This document shows, one piece after another, positions 1 through 6,952 of a DNA stretch of 64,000 bases. The stretch is taken from NCBI RefSeq assembly GCF_019038595.1, contig NZ_JAHOPF010000004.1, positions 377,747 through 441,746 on the forward strand. Direction: 5' to 3'. The notes under the pieces were generated by a model that ran no database searches, was not told where the DNA came from, and worked only from the letters and a program-made list of their open reading frames with translations. Position 1 is the stretch's first letter; each line of letters opens with the position of its first letter. The translations under genes were made by a program, and so were the position numbers. The DNA comes from Kaistella soli (GTDB taxonomy: Bacteria; Bacteroidota; Bacteroidia; Flavobacteriales; Weeksellaceae).

Positions 1-46
1 AGATTCTCTAAATGGCAGCAATGAGTCATACAGTGAATAATTTTCT

Positions 47-54
47 TAATTTTG
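47..54 (+). promoter_or_regulatory. -7 promoter element TAnnTTTG
   Basis: TAATTTTG matches the Bacteroidota -7 consensus TAnnTTTG. It places a transcription start near base 61, just before the ATG at 69, and so favours that start over the in-frame ATG at 12. No convincing -33 TTG is seen at the usual distance. Confidence 0.5.
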
Positions 55-68
55 TTCAAAATATTTCA

Positions 69-1757
69 ATGAAGAAATTGATTTTTCTGTTCATCTTCAG
101 TTTAATTCTGCTTTCCTGCGCAAGAGTTGGTTCGCCTGTGGGAGGTTCTAAAGATACCATTCCTCCAAAAGTAATCAGCTCCAATATTGATACATCACGG
201 GTGAATGTGCCGAGAGATATCAAGGAGCTGCGGATTGATTTTGATGAATATATCACGCTGAAAGAAATCAATAAAAATTTAATTATTTCGCCGCCGCTGA
301 AAAAAATGACCAAGGTTCTTCCTTCCGGAATGGCCAATAAATATCTGCTGATCAAATGGGACGATACCCTGCAGGCAAATACCACTTACAACTTCAATTT
401 CGGGAACTCAATAGTTGACAATAATGAAGGAAATGCGCTCCGTTACTATAATTTTGCATTTTCTACCGGCGATAAAATCGACGACCTTTACATCAGCGGA
501 GATCTGAAAAGCCTTATCGGCGATCAGGATAAAAACACTGAAGAATCCAATCTGGTGGTAGGTCTTTATCAGGATAAAGATTCCATGGATTACCGCCAGA
601 AACCGTATTATATCACTAAAGCCGATCCCGACGGTTATTTTGAACTTAATTATTTATCACCGGGAAATTACAGAATTGTTGCTTTTGAAGACACCAATTC
701 GAATTCGGTTTATGATGCAGGAAAGGAAAAAATCGGTTTTCTTAAAGATAAAGTTGTTCTCGACAAAAGTATTTCGGATTTAAAGATCAATCTCTATCCT
801 TCCAGAAAAGCCAGGAAATATGTCGAAATGAAAGAAAATCCCGGAGGAATTTTAATGACTTTCGAAGGCAATCCGGAAAAGGTGAAAGTGCTTTCCCTTA
901 ATGAGAAACTTCAGGATTATAAAGTGACGCAGCTGCCCAAATCAGATTCCATCAATATCTGGTTTGATGCGAAAAAACAAAATGTAGGAATTGCCAACAG
1001 CGAAAACCTGAAGTTCAGTTACGATGACGGCGTAAAACAGGATACCGTTTCGGTTTTTTACCGCTACAACGCGAAAAACGAAATGACGGTTTCTAATGCA
1101 AAAGGAAACCTATTGGCCCCAAACCAGGATTTCGTCATTACTTCCAATTATTTTATCGATAAAATTCAGCCGGAAAAATGGTCTTTGGTTTCTGACAGTA
1201 TCAAACAGGAATTCACAGCGTCAGTTTCCGAAAAAAATCCTTTTGAGATCCATATTAAATCCAACTTTAAAGAAGGTAAAAAATATTCATTAACCGTTCC
1301 TAAAGAAACTGTTTCTTCATTTTACGACACCCTTATCAAATCATACCGTTTTGATTTTGAAGCCGATAAAACCGAAAACTACGGAACGCTTGTATTAACC
1401 ATTCAGAATGCGCCAGCAGAAAAATTCTGGCTTCAGTTGCTCGCAGAAAACGGTTCGGTTTCTTACTCCAGATACGGAAAGGAAAGCCAGCAGACTTTCA
1501 GTTCGCTGAAACCCGGAAAATACAAACTCAGAATTCTTGTGGATAATAACGAGAACGGAATTTGGGATTCTGCCGATTTCGCCACTTTAGAATTTGCTGA
1601 GGATGTTTTTGTTCTGGACAAAACGGTTGAAATACGTCCGCTTTGGGAAATCCGTGAAACGTGGAATCTTAAGACTGCTGATGCAACTGTTCCGGCGGCG
1701 GAACCTTCAACACCAGCAACTGTTCCCTCAACTCTAAATCCGCCTAAAAAACCTTAA
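69..1757 (+). CDS. Ig-like domain lipoprotein
   Basis: Predicted 562-residue surface or periplasmic lipoprotein of unknown role. From the ATG at 69 the N terminus is a lipoprotein signal with LLSC (acylated Cys17). The upstream in-frame ATG at 12 would bury this signal, and a -7 promoter element lies between the two starts. Residues about 25-130 (DTIPPKVISS... onwards) resemble the bacterial Ig-like Big_5 fold. A later stretch with DPDGYFELNYLSPGNYRI and two DxNxNGxxD-like turns resembles carboxypeptidase-regulatory-like beta sandwiches. The tail is rich in Pro, Ala and Thr. The stop overlaps the next start by one base (TAATG), so the two are probably translationally coupled. The family is common next to haem-binding proteins in Flavobacteriia; its function is not known to me. 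Confidence 0.8.
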   Translation: MKKLIFLFIFSLILLSCARVGSPVGGSKDTIPPKVISSNIDTSRVNVPRDIKELRIDFDEYITLKEINKNLIISPPLKKMTKVLPSGMANKYLLIKWDDTLQANTTYNFNFGNSIVDNNEGNALRYYNFAFSTGDKIDDLYISGDLKSLIGDQDKNTEESNLVVGLYQDKDSMDYRQKPYYITKADPDGYFELNYLSPGNYRIVAFEDTNSNSVYDAGKEKIGFLKDKVVLDKSISDLKINLYPSRKARKYVEMKENPGGILMTFEGNPEKVKVLSLNEKLQDYKVTQLPKSDSINIWFDAKKQNVGIANSENLKFSYDDGVKQDTVSVFYRYNAKNEMTVSNAKGNLLAPNQDFVITSNYFIDKIQPEKWSLVSDSIKQEFTASVSEKNPFEIHIKSNFKEGKKYSLTVPKETVSSFYDTLIKSYRFDFEADKTENYGTLVLTIQNAPAEKFWLQLLAENGSVSYSRYGKESQQTFSSLKPGKYKLRILVDNNENGIWDSADFATLEFAEDVFVLDKTVEIRPLWEIRETWNLKTADATVPAAEPSTPATVPSTLNPPKKP

Positions 1758-2215
1758 TGAAAACCTTTAAAAAAATTATTTACTGGTCTTTAATTGTTAT
1801 CGCTTTAATTCAGTTTATTCCCGTAGATAGAACGAATAAGCCGGTGGATCAGAAGGTGAATTTTGTTACGGTTTTCAATACGCCGAATAACGTTCAGCAA
1901 GTCCTGAAAAAAGCCTGCTACGACTGTCACAGCAACGAAACTGTTTATCCTGATTATGCTTATATAGCACCAATTTCCTGGTCAATTAAACATCACATCA
2001 ACGAAGGACGCGAACATCTTAATTTCTCGGAATGGGGAAAATTCAATAAAGATCTGAAGAAGAATATGGTTAAAAATGCCGGCCAGTCCGTGAAAGATTA
2101 TTCCATGCCTTTTCCCGGATATGTTGCACAACATCCTGAAGCGAACCTCACCAAAGCGGAAAGGGTTTTACTCGTTAATTATTTTGAAAGTCTTCTGAAA
2201 TCAGAGAATTACTGA
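1757..2215 (+). CDS. Membrane-anchored haem-binding protein (haem_bd family)
   Basis: 152 residues. An N-terminal hydrophobic anchor (about residues 8-22) is followed by a periplasmic domain with one CxxCH haem c motif (Cys54, Cys57, His58, in ACYDCHSNE). The following text with YPDYAYIAPISW and a late MPFPGYVAQHPEA segment is typical of the haem_bd (PF14376) family. A distal Met or His probably completes iron ligation. The start overlaps the stop of the Ig-like lipoprotein, suggesting one transcript and a shared envelope location. It probably handles electron transfer or redox sensing; no partner is identified. It converges with the downstream minus-strand gene with a 14-base gap. Confidence 0.82.
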   Translation: MKTFKKIIYWSLIVIALIQFIPVDRTNKPVDQKVNFVTVFNTPNNVQQVLKKACYDCHSNETVYPDYAYIAPISWSIKHHINEGREHLNFSEWGKFNKDLKKNMVKNAGQSVKDYSMPFPGYVAQHPEANLTKAERVLLVNYFESLLKSENY

Positions 2216-2229
2216 TTTTTTAATTCCGA

Positions 2230-2559
2230 TTATTTACGCACCTGTCTCGGTCTGCTGAAAATAGAAAGAATGACGCCGGCAAAAAGACCGATGGTCTTCA
2301 GCCCTGAAAATTTGGAATCGTGCGGTAAAAATGCACCGATTACACAAATCGCAGCCGCCGCGTACATTGGATACAGAAAGTTTTTGTTCGTCAAAGTGGG
2401 TGCCTGGAAAAAGAAACTTGCTCCTATCAGAACATAAAACAGCTTGTTATAAAGCAAATCATTGATTTCGGGAGAAAAGAGATTGAAAAATCCTATTAGC
2501 AGGCAGATCAGTGCTGCGATGGACAAAATCCCCTGTATGGTCTGTGTATTGGTATTCAT
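2230..2559 (-). CDS. Small four-helix integral membrane protein
   Basis: 109 residues with about four hydrophobic segments (near 10-30, 40-53, 62-78 and 86-102) and a basic C-terminal tail (RPRQVRK). No catalytic motif is visible and I do not recognise the family. Its ATG overlaps the panB stop codon by one base, so it is probably translated from the panB transcript. That coupling alone does not imply a role in pantothenate synthesis. Confidence 0.6.
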   Translation of the reverse strand: MNTNTQTIQGILSIAALICLLIGFFNLFSPEINDLLYNKLFYVLIGASFFFQAPTLTNKNFLYPMYAAAAICVIGAFLPHDSKFSGLKTIGLFAGVILSIFSRPRQVRK

Positions 2560-3374
2560 TAATAGCTTTCTGTTTGGTTAGGAAAATCAGCGGTTTTTAC
2601 GTCTTTCACATATTGCGAAACAGCACCGGTAATTTCGGTATATAGATCAAGGTATCTTCTTAAAAATTTCGGTGAAAAGCCCTGGTTCATTCCCACCATG
2701 TCGTGATAAACCAGAACCTGGCCGTCACAATCAGCTCCGGCGCCAATTCCGATGGTCGGGATAGAAATGCTTTCAGAAACTTTCTTTGCCAGTTCGGCAG
2801 GAATTTTTTCAAGCACTAATGCAAAACATCCCAGTTCTTCCAGAAGCTTCGCATCAGAAAGAAGTTTTTCCGCTTCAGCATCTTCTTTGGCTCTTACTTT
2901 ATAGGTTCCGAATTTATAAATGGATTGCGGAGTTAAACCCAAATGTCCCATTACCGGAATTCCCGCATTTACAATTTTTCTGATGGAATCCTCAATTTCA
3001 ACACCGCCTTCAATTTTAACGGCATGCGCGCCGCCTTCTTTCATCATTCTTACTGCAGATTCCAGGGCTTTTTCAGAATTGCTCTGATAAGTTCCGAAGG
3101 GTAAATCTGCAACAATCAATGCTCTTTCTACGCCGCGTACCACACATTGGGTATGATAAATCATCTGATCCAAAGTGATGGGAAGCGTTGTTTCGAAACC
3201 GGCCATTACATTTGCGGCAGAATCGCCGATAAGTATTGAATCTACACCACCTGCGTCCACCATTTTGGCGGTAGTATAATCATATGCGGTAAGCATCGTG
3301 ATTTTCTCTTTGTCGAATTTCATTTTCCGCAAAGTCTCGGTAGTGATCTTTTTTATTTCTGAATGTACAGACAT
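2559..3374 (-). CDS. panB: 3-methyl-2-oxobutanoate hydroxymethyltransferase
   Basis: Ketopantoate hydroxymethyltransferase, first step of pantothenate (CoA precursor) synthesis: methylenetetrahydrofolate plus 2-oxoisovalerate gives ketopantoate. 271 residues, the usual family length. Diagnostic motifs are [14 protein letters not shown] near residue 27, the metal-site region [12 protein letters not shown], the block [13 protein letters not shown], and [22 protein letters not shown] near the C terminus. A TIM-barrel cytosolic enzyme binding Mg2+. The next gene starts on the panB stop codon. No other pan gene is nearby. Confidence 0.95.
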   Translation of the reverse strand: MSVHSEIKKITTETLRKMKFDKEKITMLTAYDYTTAKMVDAGGVDSILIGDSAANVMAGFETTLPITLDQMIYHTQCVVRGVERALIVADLPFGTYQSNSEKALESAVRMMKEGGAHAVKIEGGVEIEDSIRKIVNAGIPVMGHLGLTPQSIYKFGTYKVRAKEDAEAEKLLSDAKLLEELGCFALVLEKIPAELAKKVSESISIPTIGIGAGADCDGQVLVYHDMVGMNQGFSPKFLRRYLDLYTEITGAVSQYVKDVKTADFPNQTESY

Positions 3375-3435
3375 AAGCTAGGATTGAGGCTGACGACCGG
3401 TGATCAAGGATAATCATCAGCTGTCAATTATTAAT

Positions 3436-4149
3436 TTAGAGCGAAACGTGACCCAGTTTAATGAGTTTTTCGTGATTTAATATTTTAAGGTTTCTTCCTT
3501 CCACTTCGATGAGGCCATCCTGTTTGAATTCAGAAATCAGACGGATTGCACTTTCTGTTGCAGTTCCGATGATGTTGGCGATCTCCTCTCTGGTTAATGA
3601 AATTTTAATAAATCCTTCAGGATCTGTACCCAATTTCTGCTCGAGCAACAATAAAATTTCGGCCAGTCTTTCACGAACCGTTTTCTGAGCAAGGAAAGTT
3701 ACGGTGTTTGAAGATTCACCCAATTCGAAAGCTATTTTCTGCAGCATGACGAAAGATAGTTTTGGTGCCACTTCCAGAAGATGAAGAAAAATGCCGGAGG
3801 GTAAAAACTGAGCTTCCACATCGGTCATCGCTTCCGCTTTTGCCTGAAAATCTTCACCACAAAGCAAAGAACGGTAACCTATTAAATCTCCTTCTTTGAT
3901 AAAACGCAGAATCTGCTCCTTTCCGTAAACACCTTGTTTTGAGAGTTTTGCTGTTCCTTTGCTTAAAAAGTAAACACCGTTTGGTGTACCACCATCATCG
4001 AAGATGGTTTCTCCTTTATGAAATTTAAGAACCTGTTTTGCAGATAAATATTCTGCATAATCTGCGGGGGACAGCATTTCTCTGAAAGAATCATCACTAA
4101 ATACTTTTTGCAGACTCTCTTCAATTAGCGTTTGTTTTTCTAACGACAT
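3436..4149 (-). CDS. Crp/Fnr-family transcriptional regulator
   Basis: 237 residues from the ATG at 4149; an upstream non-ATG extension to 4200 is unlikely because it would run into the promoter. Residues about 30-130 form a cyclic-nucleotide-binding-type beta roll (KGETIFDDGGTPNGVYFLSKG). The C-terminal winged helix-turn-helix contains LTREEIANIIGTATESAIRL. In the recognition helix ESAIR keeps the Glu and Arg found in FNR (ETISR) and CRP (ETVGR), which read TGA half-sites. Unlike FNR it has only one Cys (LLCGED), so no oxygen-sensing 4Fe-4S cluster of the FNR type can be built. It lies divergently next to the cbb3 oxidase locus, and a TGA-N6-TCA box is in its own leader, so control of the oxidase genes and autoregulation are plausible. 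Confidence 0.88.
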   Translation of the reverse strand: MSLEKQTLIEESLQKVFSDDSFREMLSPADYAEYLSAKQVLKFHKGETIFDDGGTPNGVYFLSKGTAKLSKQGVYGKEQILRFIKEGDLIGYRSLLCGEDFQAKAEAMTDVEAQFLPSGIFLHLLEVAPKLSFVMLQKIAFELGESSNTVTFLAQKTVRERLAEILLLLEQKLGTDPEGFIKISLTREEIANIIGTATESAIRLISEFKQDGLIEVEGRNLKILNHEKLIKLGHVSL

Positions 4150-4156
4150 GTTTTTA

Positions 4157-4168
4157 TGACATTTATCA
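4157..4168. promoter_or_regulatory. Candidate Crp/Fnr box between regulator and ccoI
   Basis: TGACATTTATCA has the TGA-N6-TCA core of Crp/Fnr operators. It lies about 64 bases upstream of the inferred ccoI start site and inside the inferred leader of the divergent regulator gene. It could activate the former and repress the latter. A second TTATGACA / TTGTCATAA pair (4154-4161 and 4207-4215) brackets the region. One site alone is not statistically compelling. Confidence 0.4.
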
Positions 4169-4197
4169 GCAAAAATAGGACTTTTAAACCCTAGGCA

Positions 4198-4205
4198 CAA
4201 ATTTA
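4198..4205 (-). promoter_or_regulatory. -7 promoter element of the Crp/Fnr gene
   Basis: On the minus strand this reads TAAATTTG, matching TAnnTTTG. The inferred start site near 4191 gives a leader of about 42 nt that contains the TGA-N6-TCA box. Confidence 0.45.
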
Positions 4206-4212
4206 TTTGTCA

Positions 4213-4220
4213 TAATTTTG
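4213..4220 (+). promoter_or_regulatory. -7 promoter element of ccoI
   Basis: TAATTTTG matches TAnnTTTG and lies 20 bases before the GTG start of ccoI. There is no TTG at the -33 position, as expected for an activator-dependent promoter. Confidence 0.5.
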
Positions 4221-4240
4221 CACGTTAAATTTATAAAAAA

Positions 4241-6631
4241 GTGTCAGAAAACTGTTTCCATTGCGGCCAAAATATTGAAAAAGAGCGAATCCCGTTTGAC
4301 GATAAGATCTTTTGCTGCAACGGCTGCAAATCCGTATACGAAATCCTGAGCATGAATGACTTGGGCAATTTCTATGAGCTCAACAAACGCTCCGGAATCC
4401 GTCCGAGTGATGACAATACCTCACAGTTTGACTATCTTGATACCCCGGAAATTTTCAGCACCGTAACCGATTTTTCTGAGGGAAATACAAGTCTTGTTAC
4501 TTTTAAAATTCCTGTTATTCACTGTTCGTCATGCATCTGGTTACTGGAGAGTCTGCATACTTTAAACAAAAACATCAATTATTCACAGGTCAATTTCACG
4601 AGGAAGAATGTACAGATTTCATTTAATCATACCGAGCTTAAATTAAGCGAGCTTGCGAAATTCTTAACCAATCTAGGCTACAAACCAGTTGTCACTCTCG
4701 AAACCGCGGACAAAAAAGAGGAGTTTCTGGATAAAACCCTGCTGATCAAACTTGCGATTGCAGGTTTTGCGTTCGGGAACGGAATGTTTTTCAGCTTACC
4801 TGAATATACCAGCCAGTGGTCCGGAACTACAGATTTCTGGATGGAAACCTATAAAGATCTTTTCCGCTTTATTATGTTCCTTCTGGCAACGCCGGTTGTT
4901 TTTTATTCCGCTTCCGATTATTTCAAATCCGCGTGGTATGGCTTAAAAAACAAAATCGTCAACATCGATGTACCAATTGTTTTGGGGATTATCATGCTGT
5001 ACGGAAGAAGTATTTACGAAGTTCTTACTGATTACGGCGCTGGTTATTTTGATACCCTGTGCGGACTTCTGTTCTTCATGTTACTCGGAAAAGTATTTCA
5101 GAAAAGAACTTACAGCGCGCTTGCCTACGACCGAGATTATAAATCCTTTTATCCGATTGCCGTAACGAAAGTTGATTTCAGCGGCAAACAGGAAAACATC
5201 CTTCTTTCGGATTTGAAAGTCGGGGACCGTATCATGGTGAGAAACCAGGAAATTATTCCTGTAGACGGTATTCTGATCAATGGTGAAGGAAATATCGACA
5301 ACAGTTTTATCACCGGCGAAAGTGCTTCAATCCCGAAAAAAGCGGGCGACAAAATATTTGCAGGAGGAAAACAGCTGGGTTCGGCACTGGAACTGGAAGT
5401 AATAAAAACCGTCAACCAAAGTTATCTTACCCAACTTTGGAACAAAGAGGCTTTCAAAAAATACGAAACCGGACTGGACACTTTAACCAATGAAATTTCG
5501 AAGTATTTCACCTTTATCATACTGGGAATAACACTGATCGCGGGAATATATTGGGGACAGATTGATTTTGAAAAAATGTTCCAGGTGGTAGCTGCCATTC
5601 TGATTATTGCCTGCCCGTGTGCGTTAGCGCTTTCCGCTCCGTTTACTTTCGGACATGTGATGCGGATTTTAGGAAGAAATAAATTCTACGTAAAAGACAC
5701 GCTGACGATTGAAAAAATATCAAAAATCAACACTTTGGTTTTTGATAAAACGGGAACCATCACCCACCATAAAAAATCGAATATTCATTTTGAAGGATCT
5801 GAAATTCAGGAGTTTGATTTAAAGAATATTAAAAGTCTGGTTAAAAATTCCAATCATCCCCTGTCAAAATCGATTTATGAATTTTTAGACATTCAGGATG
5901 AATACTTTCCCGTTGAAAACTTCAGAGAAATCCCGGGAAAAGGCTATGAAGCCGAAGTTCGCGGAAATTTATACAAAATCGGCTCTGCCAAGCTGATAGG
6001 TCACGAATCCAAAAACCTGGAAACAGCGGTTTACATCAGTAAAAATGAGGTGTTTTTAGGAAAATATATTTTTAAGAATGAGTACCGCGATAATTTAAGC
6101 ACGCTGTTTACGGATCTTGATCACTATCAGATTCATATTTTAAGCGGTGATAATTCATCAGAAGAAAACCAGTTAAAAAGAATGATTCCGAATGTTTCAG
6201 GAATGGCTTTTAATCAAAGTCCTGAGGACAAGCTTAATTATATCAAAACCCTTCAGGATCAGCACCAGAAAGTAGCCATGCTGGGCGACGGATTAAATGA
6301 CGCAGGCGCACTGAAGCAAAGCAATGTCGGAATTGCGATCGCCGATGACACCAACTCTTTCACGCCTTCTTCCGACGTGATTATGGCAGGTGAAAAACTG
6401 ATAGATTTCAAAAAATATCTGCTGTTCTGCAAAGAAGCAATGACGATCGTAAAACTGACTTTCGGGATCAGTTTTATGTACAATATTATCGGTTTGGGGT
6501 TTGCGGTCACCGGCCATATGTCGCCACTGTTTGCAGCGATATTAATGCCGATCAGTTCTATCAGTGTTGTAGCGTTCACTTCGATCACTACCTGGGCACG
6601 CAGCACTAAATATTTCAAAATCAACAGGTAA
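4241..6631 (+). CDS. ccoI: Cu+-transporting P1B-type ATPase for cbb3 assembly
   Basis: 796 residues, GTG start. It exports Cu(I) across the inner membrane to supply the CuB centre of the cbb3 oxidase. Domains: an N-terminal Cys-rich metal-binding domain (CFHCG at 5-9, CCNGCK at 25-30; ATPase-cat_bd type), an HMA domain with CSSC at 95-98, eight expected membrane helices, a TGES actuator loop, the CPC ion site at 458-460 (IACPCALALS), the phosphorylation site DKTGT from Asp502, and GDGLNDAGALKQSNVGIA in the hinge. The Cys-rich N-terminal domain is characteristic of CcoI/FixI rather than general CopA. It heads the cbb3 locus. The 115-base gap to ccoS carries a separate promoter. Confidence 0.95.
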   Translation: MSENCFHCGQNIEKERIPFDDKIFCCNGCKSVYEILSMNDLGNFYELNKRSGIRPSDDNTSQFDYLDTPEIFSTVTDFSEGNTSLVTFKIPVIHCSSCIWLLESLHTLNKNINYSQVNFTRKNVQISFNHTELKLSELAKFLTNLGYKPVVTLETADKKEEFLDKTLLIKLAIAGFAFGNGMFFSLPEYTSQWSGTTDFWMETYKDLFRFIMFLLATPVVFYSASDYFKSAWYGLKNKIVNIDVPIVLGIIMLYGRSIYEVLTDYGAGYFDTLCGLLFFMLLGKVFQKRTYSALAYDRDYKSFYPIAVTKVDFSGKQENILLSDLKVGDRIMVRNQEIIPVDGILINGEGNIDNSFITGESASIPKKAGDKIFAGGKQLGSALELEVIKTVNQSYLTQLWNKEAFKKYETGLDTLTNEISKYFTFIILGITLIAGIYWGQIDFEKMFQVVAAILIIACPCALALSAPFTFGHVMRILGRNKFYVKDTLTIEKISKINTLVFDKTGTITHHKKSNIHFEGSEIQEFDLKNIKSLVKNSNHPLSKSIYEFLDIQDEYFPVENFREIPGKGYEAEVRGNLYKIGSAKLIGHESKNLETAVYISKNEVFLGKYIFKNEYRDNLSTLFTDLDHYQIHILSGDNSSEENQLKRMIPNVSGMAFNQSPEDKLNYIKTLQDQHQKVAMLGDGLNDAGALKQSNVGIAIADDTNSFTPSSDVIMAGEKLIDFKKYLLFCKEAMTIVKLTFGISFMYNIIGLGFAVTGHMSPLFAAILMPISSISVVAFTSITTWARSTKYFKINR

Positions 6632-6682
6632 TAAAAAAGGGGCTCTATTTAGAAATATTTTAAATTAACAGGATTTAACATT

Positions 6683-6700
6683 TAATGATTAATATCATTA
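6683..6700. promoter_or_regulatory. FNR-like palindrome upstream of ccoS
   Basis: A perfect inverted repeat TAATGAT-TAAT-ATCATTA (7-base arms, 4-base spacer). Its core TGAT-N4-ATCA is the core of the FNR consensus TTGAT-N4-ATCAA. It is centred about 55 bases upstream of the inferred start site of the ccoSNOQP transcript, and a Crp/Fnr-family gene lies in the same locus. It is likely the main activation site for the oxidase operon. Confidence 0.65.
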
Positions 6701-6732
6701 TTTTTCCTTAAATTTGGGGGCGTTTTATACGC

Positions 6733-6740
6733 TAATTTTG
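6733..6740 (+). promoter_or_regulatory. -7 promoter element of ccoSNOQP
   Basis: TAATTTTG, six bases before the ccoS ATG. The start site would fall on or next to the start codon, so the mRNA may be leaderless or nearly so. A TTG at 6714-6716 is 16 bases upstream, shorter than the usual spacing. Confidence 0.55.
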
Positions 6741-6746
6741 CGCGAA

Positions 6747-6947
6747 ATGGACATATTATATTTAATGATTCTCTGCAGCGTAACACTTGCTGTTATTTTT
6801 TTGGTCATTTTTATAGTGAACGCCAGGAAAGGACAGTTTGAGGATGATGAATCCCCTGCAGTAAGGATTCTTCTGGATTCCGAGATCATTAAAGAGGAGC
6901 CGGAAAAGGAAGAGAAAAATAAAAAAACAGAAGATAAAAGTGATTAG
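6747..6947 (+). CDS. ccoS: cbb3-type oxidase assembly protein CcoS
   Basis: 66 residues from the ATG at 6747. One N-terminal transmembrane helix (MDILYLMILCSVTLAVIFLVIF) is followed by the short CcoS signature ARKGQFEDDESPAVRIL and a charged tail rich in Glu and Lys. CcoS is needed to insert haem b and copper into CcoN in proteobacteria. The codons upstream of 6747 overlap the promoter and are not counted. It is first in the operon and ccoN follows after 5 bases. Confidence 0.93.
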   Translation: MDILYLMILCSVTLAVIFLVIFIVNARKGQFEDDESPAVRILLDSEIIKEEPEKEEKNKKTEDKSD

Positions 6948-6952
6948 TTTAT

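Noticed and set aside
12-68. Upstream start of the Ig-like lipoprotein
   Set aside because: It would hide the lipoprotein signal, and a promoter element lies between the two ATGs.
5149-6624. Minus-strand frames inside ccoI
   Set aside because: They are shadows of a well-supported P-type ATPase gene, without promoter or recognisable domains.
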